Part shown: one piece after another, positions 58,148 through 64,000 of the stretch
Layout: each line of letters begins with the position of its first letter
How positions within the stretch are numbered: position 1 is the first letter of the stretch
The notes under the pieces: model-generated
The model's input: only the letters and a program-made list of their open reading frames with translations
What the model was told of the DNA's origin: nothing
Database searches by the model: none
Assembly (NCBI GenBank): GCA_036677805.1
Contig: JAVBVS010000011.1
Location: 1 to 64,000 of the forward strand
Reading direction: 5' to 3'
Length of the DNA stretch: 64,000 nucleotides
Origin: SIG78 sp036677805
GTDB lineage: Bacteria; Verrucomicrobiota; Lentisphaeria; Victivallales; Victivallaceae
Position numbers and translations under genes: made by a program

Positions 58148-58175
58148 TTGATTTTTCATAAAGCCATGGCATATT
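58148..58175 (+). promoter_or_regulatory. Promoter of the GntR regulator, predicted leaderless start
   Basis: TTGATT (58148-58153), 16-base spacer, CATATT (58170-58175), then 7 bases to the ATG at 58183. No Shine-Dalgarno lies between. The gap to the aldolase gene is AT-rich; a minus-strand TTGAAA-16-TATTTT is a weak candidate for the aldolase. Confidence 0.6.
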
Positions 58176-58182
58176 GATACGC

Positions 58183-58860
58183 ATGAACAACACCGACAAC
58201 AACCGCAGTCCCGGCCGCGCCGAAACTCTGGCCGACCAAGTGGAGAAGCAGATCTACCGGTACATCCGCGACCGCAATCTGACTTATGGCGACCCTCTGC
58301 CCAAGGAGGGGGAACTGGCCGACGCGCTCAAGGTTTCCCGGACCATCACCCGCGAAGCGCTGAGCCGGCTGAAGGCCTCCGGAATCATCGAAAGCCGCCG
58401 CCGCCGCGGCATGGTGCTGAAGGCGCCCGATCTTTTTTCGAGTCTGGGCAAGCTGATCCGTTATGGCGTGCTCGACGCAACCACCCGCCGCGAATTCGGC
58501 CAGTTGCGCATGGTGCTGGAAATCGGCCTGGCCGATCTGGTTTACCTCAACCGTGCGCCGGAGGCGATGGCGGAACTCGAAACCATCGCCCGGCGCTTTC
58601 TGGAACCCGGCGTCCCGGTGACGGAACAGAAGGAGCTGGAGCTGAAGTTCCACGCCCGGTTGTTCGAAATGACCGGCAACAACGTGCTCAAGAGCTTCCA
58701 GCAGCTGCTGGCGCCATTTTTCTTCGAAGTCATCCGTTGGGACGACAAGGATTTGTCCGGACCGCATCACGAGCACCAGTATCTGGTCGACGCCCTCAAA
58801 AACGGTACCCGCCGCCAGTGGCGCGAGGCGGTGCACAAACATTTCAGCCATTATTTCTGA
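58183..58860 (+). CDS. GntR-family regulator, FadR/FCD subfamily
   Basis: The 225-residue protein has a GntR winged helix (DQVEKQIYRYIRDRNLTYGDPLPKEGELADALKVSRTITREALSRLKASGIIESRRRRGMVLKAP) and an all-helical FCD domain with metal-binding positions in KFHARLFEMTGN, HHEHQYLVDAL and VHKHFSHYF. FCD regulators bind organic acids or sugar acids. Divergent from the DapA-type operon, which it likely represses. The ATG at 58183 is chosen over the TTG at 58174 because of the promoter position. Confidence 0.9.
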   Translation: MNNTDNNRSPGRAETLADQVEKQIYRYIRDRNLTYGDPLPKEGELADALKVSRTITREALSRLKASGIIESRRRRGMVLKAPDLFSSLGKLIRYGVLDATTRREFGQLRMVLEIGLADLVYLNRAPEAMAELETIARRFLEPGVPVTEQKELELKFHARLFEMTGNNVLKSFQQLLAPFFFEVIRWDDKDLSGPHHEHQYLVDALKNGTRRQWREAVHKHFSHYF

Positions 58861-58867
58861 GACACTT

Positions 58868-60508
58868 ATGAATCGATTGCTTCAAGGCCTCCGGGAGTTT
58901 TTTTCCACACCGCGCAAAGTGCTGGCACTGAGCGTGGTCCTCGGCATTTTCATGACCCTGCTGCTGCTTCTGGCACAGCCGGTTTTCTACCGCGATTCGG
59001 TGGTTTATCTGGCCATGGTCAAAGGATTCCAGCTCGGCGACTGGGATGCGGCGCTCAATCCGCACCTGCCGCCCCTGGTACCGCTGCTCGGCGGACTCTT
59101 CGCCCTCGGCGGCATCGATCCCAAGAGCGCGCTGCTGCTGGCGAGCGCCTGCTTCTTCATTGCCGCGATCTTTCCGCTTTACGGAGTGTTGAAGTGGTTC
59201 GTGACGCCCAAAGTCGCGGCCTGGGGCTGCCTCTTTTACATCCTGACACCCAAACTGATCCGTTACGGGCTCGCCCCGATGACCGACGGCGGGCGCTGGT
59301 TCGGATTGATCTGGATGCTCTACTGCGTATTCGCAGTCAGCCGCAAATTCACCGTCTGGCGGGCGGTCATGCTTGGCGCGGCCTTCGCGGTGCTGGCGCT
59401 GGTCCGCGCCGAAGGCCTGGTGCTGGGAATCATCCTGCTGGGTGTGCTCGGATTGCTGCTGCTTGATGACCACAACTGGCGTATCAGCTGGAAACTGTGC
59501 GGCCGCGCCGCGGCGATCGGCGGCATTGCGCTGTTGACCATGTTTGTGCTGATCCTGCCCCGGCTGATTCAGGTTCGCAACGCCGCCGGCTATCCGGCGC
59601 TCGACACCCGTCAGGCGGTGGCAATCGCCGGAGCATGGCGCACGCTCTCCGGCGAAAAAGAGGCCGCCATCCGGCCCGCCGGGGAATTCATGATGCAGAA
59701 ATTCGCCTTCGACTGGTTTGCCGACGCCAAATTCAACCGCCGCTTCTGGAGCAACGCCATGACCGGAGGATTCGAACTCTACATGGCGCTGGCGGCGGCG
59801 GGCATGGTATTGCTGGCGCGCCGCCGGGGGTGGCGGATCGAACACACCGTGATGATCGTCCTGCTGACGACCAACATCGCGGCATTTTTCCTGATGAACG
59901 CGGCGGCGGGACGCTACTTTTATATTCAGGCGGTCTGGCTGCTGCCGTTCGCGCTCGTCGCCTATGAGTGGCTGCTGACCCAAAGCGCCCGCGTCCGCTA
60001 TGGGCAAGGCGTGTTTCTCGGGCTTGTCGCGGCGGTCGCGGCCGGCCAGATGATCAATGGTCTCGACAACCTGAATCCGGGCAAAATGGACCGCGCGATC
60101 AAAACCTTCGGCGCGCGCTTCCAGGCCATGCGCGAAGCCGGATGGACGCCGCGCAGCCATACCGCCAAACTCAATATCCTGACTCTCGGCGAAGAGTACG
60201 GCTGGGGCTACTATGCCGACGCCAACAGCGCCACCGGCCACGGCTATCCCTACAATATGCTGCGCACCCACACCCTTGAAGAGCTGCTGCGCGACGGACT
60301 GCCGGCCAACCGACTCCAATACCGCGCGGAAAAATTGGATAGTTACATCACCATAAAACCCGATCTGGTGGTGGTGGTCGATCCGAAGGAATACCGCGCC
60401 GAGCTGGAGTTTCTCGAAACCTCGCCGCAAGCGGAAGAAATTCCCGCGCCGGGCGTAAAGGCGCTGCGCTTCTTCCGGATCAGCGATCCGGCGGCCGCAG
60501 CGCGGTAA
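58868..60508 (+). CDS. Membrane glycosyltransferase-like protein (GT-C / PMT type)
   Basis: The 546-residue protein has about 11 hydrophobic segments (VLGIFMTLLLLLAQPVFYRDSVVYL, LLPFALVAYEWLL and others) with an early Asp in YRDSVVYLAMVKG, the position of the catalytic acid in GT-C glycosyltransferases such as PMT/ArnT. The last 120 residues are soluble (HTAKLNILTLGEEYGWGYYADANSATGHGYPYN...RYRAE). It probably moves a lipid-linked sugar to an acceptor at the membrane. It starts 7 bases after the GntR gene, and its 3' end overlaps the opposite transporter gene by 29 bases. Confidence 0.75.
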   Translation: MNRLLQGLREFFSTPRKVLALSVVLGIFMTLLLLLAQPVFYRDSVVYLAMVKGFQLGDWDAALNPHLPPLVPLLGGLFALGGIDPKSALLLASACFFIAAIFPLYGVLKWFVTPKVAAWGCLFYILTPKLIRYGLAPMTDGGRWFGLIWMLYCVFAVSRKFTVWRAVMLGAAFAVLALVRAEGLVLGIILLGVLGLLLLDDHNWRISWKLCGRAAAIGGIALLTMFVLILPRLIQVRNAAGYPALDTRQAVAIAGAWRTLSGEKEAAIRPAGEFMMQKFAFDWFADAKFNRRFWSNAMTGGFELYMALAAAGMVLLARRRGWRIEHTVMIVLLTTNIAAFFLMNAAAGRYFYIQAVWLLPFALVAYEWLLTQSARVRYGQGVFLGLVAAVAAGQMINGLDNLNPGKMDRAIKTFGARFQAMREAGWTPRSHTAKLNILTLGEEYGWGYYADANSATGHGYPYNMLRTHTLEELLRDGLPANRLQYRAEKLDSYITIKPDLVVVVDPKEYRAELEFLETSPQAEEIPAPGVKALRFFRISDPAAAAR

Positions 60509-61409
60509 ACCGCGCCTGCCGATGAGCTTTTTTGCGGTCGAAGGCAAACATCTGAAGCGCATTGTAGCTATTGTGCCACAGCACGTAGAAGATCGGCCCC
60601 ATCGCCGCCAGGGGGCCAGCGTAAACCAGCGCCAGATAGATGGTCAGCGTGGTATTTTTCTGCCCCAGGCTCTGGCTGGCTTCACGCCGCAGCCCCGGCT
60701 CGCCGAGCAGGTGTCCGAGGTAGAAATTGAGCGCGCACAGCGCCAGTGAAATCAACCCGATCTTAAGCACCACCACCGGCGACTGTCCCGGATTGTCGCG
60801 GAAAAATGCCGCCGCGTCCGCTGCAATGATGAACAGCATCCCGGACCACAAGCCGAAGGTTGCGGTCGTCATTTTCCGCGGCCATTCCGAAGCCGCGGGA
60901 TGAATCCGGCGCACCACCGCCGCCAGCGCCAGCGGCAGCCCCATCACCAGACAGAGCGTCCCCGCCACCCGGCCGACGAAATCCCACGATACATTGCCGC
61001 AGACCCACGGCAGCAAAAGCGGCAGCAAAAGCGCAATGCCGACATTGGTGATGACGAATGCCCCGGCCACATAACCGACGCGCCCGCGCAGAAAGCCCAT
61101 CACCACCGCCGCCGCCGTCGCCGTCGGCGTGATGCCGACGAAAAAAGCCGACCGCGCCAGCACGGCGTCGGCGCCGAACAGCCACAATACGCCATAGGCG
61201 ACGCAGCCGATCGCGGCGTTGGCCGCCAGCAGCCGGAAGTGCGAACGGCGCGGCCGCAGATCGTCGATCCGGAGCCGGAGAAACACCATGAAAAGCATCG
61301 CGATCAGCATCCAGCGGATCAGGAAATTGAGTCCGTGCGCCATGGGACAGAGCGCCCCCAGCCCCAGCGGGATGAAAATCATCGCCGGACGAATCAGAGT
61401 CTTCCACAT
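60480..61409 (-). CDS. BASS/SBF-family transporter
   Basis: The 309-residue protein has about nine to ten TM segments in the bile acid:sodium symporter pattern: LIRWMLIAMLFMVFLRLRIDDL, ARSAFFVGITPTATAAAVVMGFLRG, GLWSGMLFIIAADAAAFF, and the conserved late motif SQSLGQKNTTLTIYLAL. Substrate could be an organic acid or conjugate; none is shown. The ribosome site is poor and the start at 61409 is the most N-terminal Met. It converges with the GT-C gene, overlapping by 29 bases. Confidence 0.82.
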   Translation of the reverse strand: MWKTLIRPAMIFIPLGLGALCPMAHGLNFLIRWMLIAMLFMVFLRLRIDDLRPRRSHFRLLAANAAIGCVAYGVLWLFGADAVLARSAFFVGITPTATAAAVVMGFLRGRVGYVAGAFVITNVGIALLLPLLLPWVCGNVSWDFVGRVAGTLCLVMGLPLALAAVVRRIHPAASEWPRKMTTATFGLWSGMLFIIAADAAAFFRDNPGQSPVVVLKIGLISLALCALNFYLGHLLGEPGLRREASQSLGQKNTTLTIYLALVYAGPLAAMGPIFYVLWHNSYNALQMFAFDRKKAHRQARFTALRPPDR

Positions 61410-61548
61410 TTTGACCGCATCGCTCCCTGCCGGAATACCGTTTCATTGATGCGAAACGGAGCGCAGCCCGGCGGGCTCCGCTCCGTTGACGCGCTCGACA
61501 TGCGCCGCCGGGAACAAGAGCCCGCGACGGCGCATGATTCTCAGAATT

Positions 61549-62631
61549 CTAGCCGTTGCGCTTTTCGAAATCGCGCATGAAGGCGATCAGGGCATCGACC
61601 CCGGCCATCGGCATGGCGTTGTAGATGCTCGCGCGGCAGCCGCCGACCAGTCGATGGCCCTTGAGGTCGGTCAATCCGGCCGCGGTGGCCTCCTTGACGA
61701 ACTGCGCGTCGAGTTCTTCGCTCGGCAGCCGCCAGACCACATTCATCCGCGACCGGCTGTCTTTGGCCACCGGCGCGGTATAGAACGCGGTACTGTCGAG
61801 ATAGCCGTAGAGCTTGGCCGCCTTGGCGTCATTGAGCTTTTCCATCGCGGCGATGCCACCGTTGGCCTTGAGCCAGTCGGTCACCAGCGCCAGCAGATAG
61901 ATGCCGAAGGTCGGCGGCGTGTTGTACAGCGAATCGTTTTCGATGTAAGTCGAGTACCTGAGCATGGTCGGCACGCTCTTCGGCGTGCGCGCGGCCAGAT
62001 CGCGGCGCATGATCACCAGCGCCATCCCGCTGGGGCCGAGATTCTTCTGGGCGCCGGCATAGATCAGGCCGAAATCCTTGACGTCGATCACCCGCGACAT
62101 GATGTCGCTCGACATGTCGGCGATCATCGGGACGCCGGCCGGTGCTTTCGGGAAAACGCGGTACTGCGTCCCGGCCACGGTGTTATTGCTGGTGATATGC
62201 AGATAGGCGGCGGCGGGGTCAAGGTCCCAGCTCTTGAAATCGGGAATGTAGGAGTATTTGTCGGCCTTGCTCGAGCAGACGGTTCTGGCCTTGCCCATGG
62301 CGGTGGCTTCCTTGCAGGCCTTGTCGGCCCAGACGCCGGTGTCGGCGTAATCGGCCGACTGGCCGGCGGGCAGCAGATTCATCGGCACCATGGCGAACTG
62401 CATGCTCGCGCCGCCCTGAATGAAGAGCACGGTATAATCGTCGCCGATATTCATCAGTTCGCGGACGTTGGCGACGGCGCGTTCGATCACTGCGGTGAAG
62501 AGTTTGCCGCGATGGGAGAGCTCGATCAGACCCCGGCCGGAACCCTTGAAATCGCAGAATTCGGCTTGCGCGATCTTCATCACATCTTCCGGCAGCATCG
62601 CCGGACCGGCACTGAAATTGTAGACCTTCAT
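61549..62631 (-). CDS. serC: Phosphoserine aminotransferase
   Basis: The 360-residue protein matches SerC: MKVYNFSAGPAMLPEDVMK at the start, SHRGKLFTAVIERAVANVRELMNI, FIQGGASMQFAMVPMNL, and the PLP-lysine motif YAGAQKNLGPSG. It transfers an amino group from glutamate to 3-phosphohydroxypyruvate in serine synthesis. Length equals the family norm. AAGGA lies 10 bases before the ATG at 62631; the longer frame to 62739 runs into promoter sequence. serA is not adjacent. Confidence 0.97.
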   Translation of the reverse strand: MKVYNFSAGPAMLPEDVMKIAQAEFCDFKGSGRGLIELSHRGKLFTAVIERAVANVRELMNIGDDYTVLFIQGGASMQFAMVPMNLLPAGQSADYADTGVWADKACKEATAMGKARTVCSSKADKYSYIPDFKSWDLDPAAAYLHITSNNTVAGTQYRVFPKAPAGVPMIADMSSDIMSRVIDVKDFGLIYAGAQKNLGPSGMALVIMRRDLAARTPKSVPTMLRYSTYIENDSLYNTPPTFGIYLLALVTDWLKANGGIAAMEKLNDAKAAKLYGYLDSTAFYTAPVAKDSRSRMNVVWRLPSEELDAQFVKEATAAGLTDLKGHRLVGGCRASIYNAMPMAGVDALIAFMRDFEKRNG

Positions 62632-62680
62632 CTTGGCTCTTCCTTTTTGATCCTTGACACGGAATCGAACACTGTCCTGT

Positions 62681-62709
62681 AATATAGCACCGAATCCGGC
62701 ATTTTGCCA
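62681..62709 (-). promoter_or_regulatory. Promoter of serC
   Basis: Minus-strand TGGCAA (62709-62704), 17-base spacer, TATATT (62686-62681). Leader about 43 bases. Confidence 0.6.
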
Positions 62710-62797
62710 GTATCCGCTTACGAAAAAAATACTGATCAAAAAACGTGAATTCGGTATTTTCAGGTTGCCTTATGAAGGCATGTTTGCGAATGTCCGC

Positions 62798-62826
62798 TTG
62801 CACCAAGCTATTGTCAGTGCTATATT
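62798..62826 (+). promoter_or_regulatory. Promoter upstream of the YbaN-like gene
   Basis: TTGCAC (62798-62803), 17-base spacer, TATATT (62821-62826). It lies in the 336-base, AT-richer gap between serC and the YbaN-like gene. The transcript would have a leader of about 135 bases without a credible ORF; a short hairpin CTCGAT-TGG-ATCGAG lies inside it. Confidence 0.6.
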
Positions 62827-62967
62827 CTTCATCAGAAATGATGCTCGATTGGATCGAGATGCATTCCGTGAAGACGAGAATCATCGGAGCAAAGATATTG
62901 CACTATTTTTCACCATGCATGATTCCCTGATCAACCCATGGTGCGTTTTATTGCGGAAAGAGGCATT

Positions 62968-63327
62968 TTGAAACGCATTCTATTCATCGGCTTTGCGCTG
63001 GTGCTGATCGCCATCGGGGTGATCGGCATTTTCGTGCCGCTGCTGCCGACTACCCCGTTTCTGCTGGCGGCGGCTTTTCTGCTGGCCCGGAGCTCTCCGG
63101 CACTGCACAACCGCATGCTCCGCAACCATTATATCGGCAGCTTCATCCGCCATTACCGGGAACACACCGGAGTGCCGCGCGGGGTGGTCGTCCGGGCGCT
63201 GATTTTTCTGTGGGTTACGCTGGGATTCTCCATCGTCCTGCTGCCGCCGGTATGGCTCAAAATTTTTCTGACACTGGTCGGCATCGGAGTCTCCATTTAT
63301 TTGCTTCTGCTCAAGCGCACCGACTGA
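62968..63327 (+). CDS. YbaN/DUF454-family inner membrane protein
   Basis: The 119-residue protein begins KRILFIGFALVLIAIGVIGIFVPLLPTTPFLLAAAFLLARSSPALHN, closely resembling the YbaN/DUF454 pattern (LPTTPFLLAA-ARSSP), and continues with NHYIGSFIRHYREHTGVPRGVVVRA and a final TM pair. The function of the family is unknown. The TTG at 62968 is favoured because AGAGG precedes it and it aligns with YbaN starts; an ATG at 62938 lacks a ribosome site but would add 10 residues. Confidence 0.82.
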   Translation: MKRILFIGFALVLIAIGVIGIFVPLLPTTPFLLAAAFLLARSSPALHNRMLRNHYIGSFIRHYREHTGVPRGVVVRALIFLWVTLGFSIVLLPPVWLKIFLTLVGIGVSIYLLLLKRTD

Positions 63328-63412
63328 ATTCCGTCACAACCATCCGGCAGTATGCTCCGCCGGGATTGCGCGCACTCCCCCATCCGCCTGCGGGCATTCC
63401 GAAAATGGCCGG

Positions 63413-63453
63413 AAAAAACCAAAAGGCCGATTGCAAGACAGTTTTGCAATCGG
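63413..63453 (-). terminator. Rho-independent terminator of the repeat protein gene
   Basis: An 11-bp perfect stem (63426-63436 with 63443-63453), 6-base loop, followed on the minus strand by CTTTTGGTTTTTT. It lies about 45 bases past the stop codon at 63499. Confidence 0.85.
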
Positions 63454-63498
63454 CTCATCATTCAGTCAACGCCTTACGGCATTGATGCACTCATGCCA

Positions 63499-64000
63499 TC
63501 AATGCCGGGGACGGCCCGGTCCGTCGTGAGGATATCCTCCCGGTCCGCCGTGATAGTCCCGCGGCGACGGACCATAATAACGATAGCGGGGGTAGCCGTA
63601 GTAGTAAACCGGAGCCGGAGCATACACCACCGGAGCCGGAGCCATCACGACCGGAGCGACTGGCACCACCACCGGGGCCGGAGCATACACCACCGGAGCC
63701 GGAGTCACCACGACCGGGGCCGGGGTCACCACCACCGGAGCAGCGGGAGCCACCACGACCGGAGCGGCGGGCACCACCACCGGAGCCGGAGTCACCACGG
63801 CCGGAGCGGGAGCTACCACCACCGGTTCCGCGGGCACCACCACCACGGAAGGCGACCCCAGAATCCGCAATGTCTGCGCACTCGCACCGACGAGGTTGAC
63901 GATGCCGGCGGCAAGGAACAATCCGTCCGAATGAGGCCCGGCCTGAACGGTGCTCAGACCGATCAATAAAAAGACTGCCAGCATTGCCACGATTCGTTTC
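63499..64000 (-). CDS. Exported Val/Pro/Ala-repeat protein (start codon cut by window edge)
   Basis: The frame reads ...KRIVAMLAVFLLIGLSTVQAG at its beginning; the last base of the window is the complement of the G of a likely ATG, so only two bases of the start lie outside. After the signal peptide come about 35 ordinary residues, then about 80 residues of VVV-x-PAPVV-type repeats, then a Tyr-rich basic tail (PVYYYGYPRYRYYGPSPRDYHGGPGG). Such repeats are often surface or envelope linked. No catalytic function is expected. Confidence 0.72.
   Translation of the reverse strand, partial: KRIVAMLAVFLLIGLSTVQAGPHSDGLFLAAGIVNLVGASAQTLRILGSPSVVVVPAEPVVVAPAPAVVTPAPVVVPAAPVVVAPAAPVVVTPAPVVVTPAPVVYAPAPVVVPVAPVVMAPAPVVYAPAPVYYYGYPRYRYYGPSPRDYHGGPGGYPHDGPGRPRH
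63609..63846 (-). repeat. Imperfect minisatellite coding the Val/Pro/Ala repeats
   Basis: Units of about 18 to 24 bases, mixing GTGGTG-, CCGGCTCC- and ACGACC-like blocks, encode the peptide repeats. The array is fully in frame, and copy number would be expected to vary between strains. Confidence 0.7.

Noticed and set aside
58844..60562. Minus-strand open frame of 572 codons
   Set aside because: Antisense to the GT-C-type membrane protein; its product is Gln/Arg/His-rich with no membrane segments or motifs.
62745..62930. 61-codon plus-strand frame upstream of the YbaN-like gene
   Set aside because: No ribosome site, and it begins before the predicted promoter, so it would not be fully transcribed from it.
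63609..63846. CRISPR-like array
   Set aside because: The repeats are in frame, of unequal length, without unique spacers, and encode a Val/Pro/Ala peptide.

Overview
The window looks like a chromosomal segment of a Lentisphaerota bacterium (Victivallales-like, probably from a gut or other polysaccharide-rich habitat). I infer this from high GC content, four type II pseudopilin-like proteins with a near-identical [20 protein letters not shown] N-terminus scattered through carbohydrate operons, many secreted glycoside hydrolases and metal-dependent hydrolases with small local regulators, and a housekeeping nusA-infB-rbfA-truB block. No rRNA, tRNA, CRISPR array, transposase or phage gene was seen.

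Layout. 1-5.8 kb: a LamG-type protein (cut by the window edge), a pseudopilin, a wHTH/LacI-type regulator with its own sigma70-like promoter, and a secreted Ntn-hydrolase (C45-like) plus alpha/beta-hydrolase pair closed by a strong terminator. 5.9-7.8 kb: a large unrecognised protein. 7.9-14.5 kb: an operon of GH2 beta-glycosidase, a 976-residue secreted protein, two tandem pseudopilins and a lipoprotein, divergent from an AraC regulator. 15.5-19.8 kb: a KamA/EpmB-like radical SAM enzyme, a GH95-like alpha-fucosidase family enzyme and an amidohydrolase. 19.9-22.4 kb: an IclR regulator and an FAD-dependent oxidoreductase behind a perfect consensus promoter. 22.6-29.4 kb: an MFS transporter, an unknown protein, a DUF4838-type secreted protein, an amidohydrolase and a pseudopilin. 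29.5-33.9 kb: two paralogous regulators facing tail to tail with overlapping ends, then a GH130-like phosphorylase/hydrolase and a HAD phosphatase.

34-38.9 kb holds mixed genes: a membrane protein, a protein tyrosine phosphatase, a NagD-like HAD, a two-TM potassium channel and an AraC regulator. 38.9-48.4 kb is a housekeeping operon read leftward from one promoter: nusA, infB, rbfA, a DHH phosphoesterase (nrnA-like), truB, an unknown 495-residue protein and a DinG-like helicase. Its leader carries an attenuator-like hairpin and rimP is not at its usual place. 48.5-53.7 kb: an alpha/beta hydrolase, a glucuronokinase-like GHMP kinase, two Hsp20 chaperones, a GT2-GtrA fusion and a TrmB-type regulator. 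53.9-64 kb: a PHP-domain phosphoesterase with an EamA transporter, a DapA-family aldolase with two small unknown proteins next to a FadR-type GntR regulator, a GT-C-type membrane glycosyltransferase, a BASS-family transporter, serC, a YbaN/DUF454 membrane protein and a Val/Pro/Ala repeat protein cut by the window edge.

Functionally, most of the non-housekeeping genes fit sensing, import and degradation of complex glycans. Each locus has its own regulator, and pseudopilins are co-transcribed with the secreted hydrolases. Promoters could be read well: many show TTGnnn-17 bp-TATAAT/TATATT. In three regulator genes this places the start of transcription on or within a base of the start codon, predicting leaderless mRNAs.
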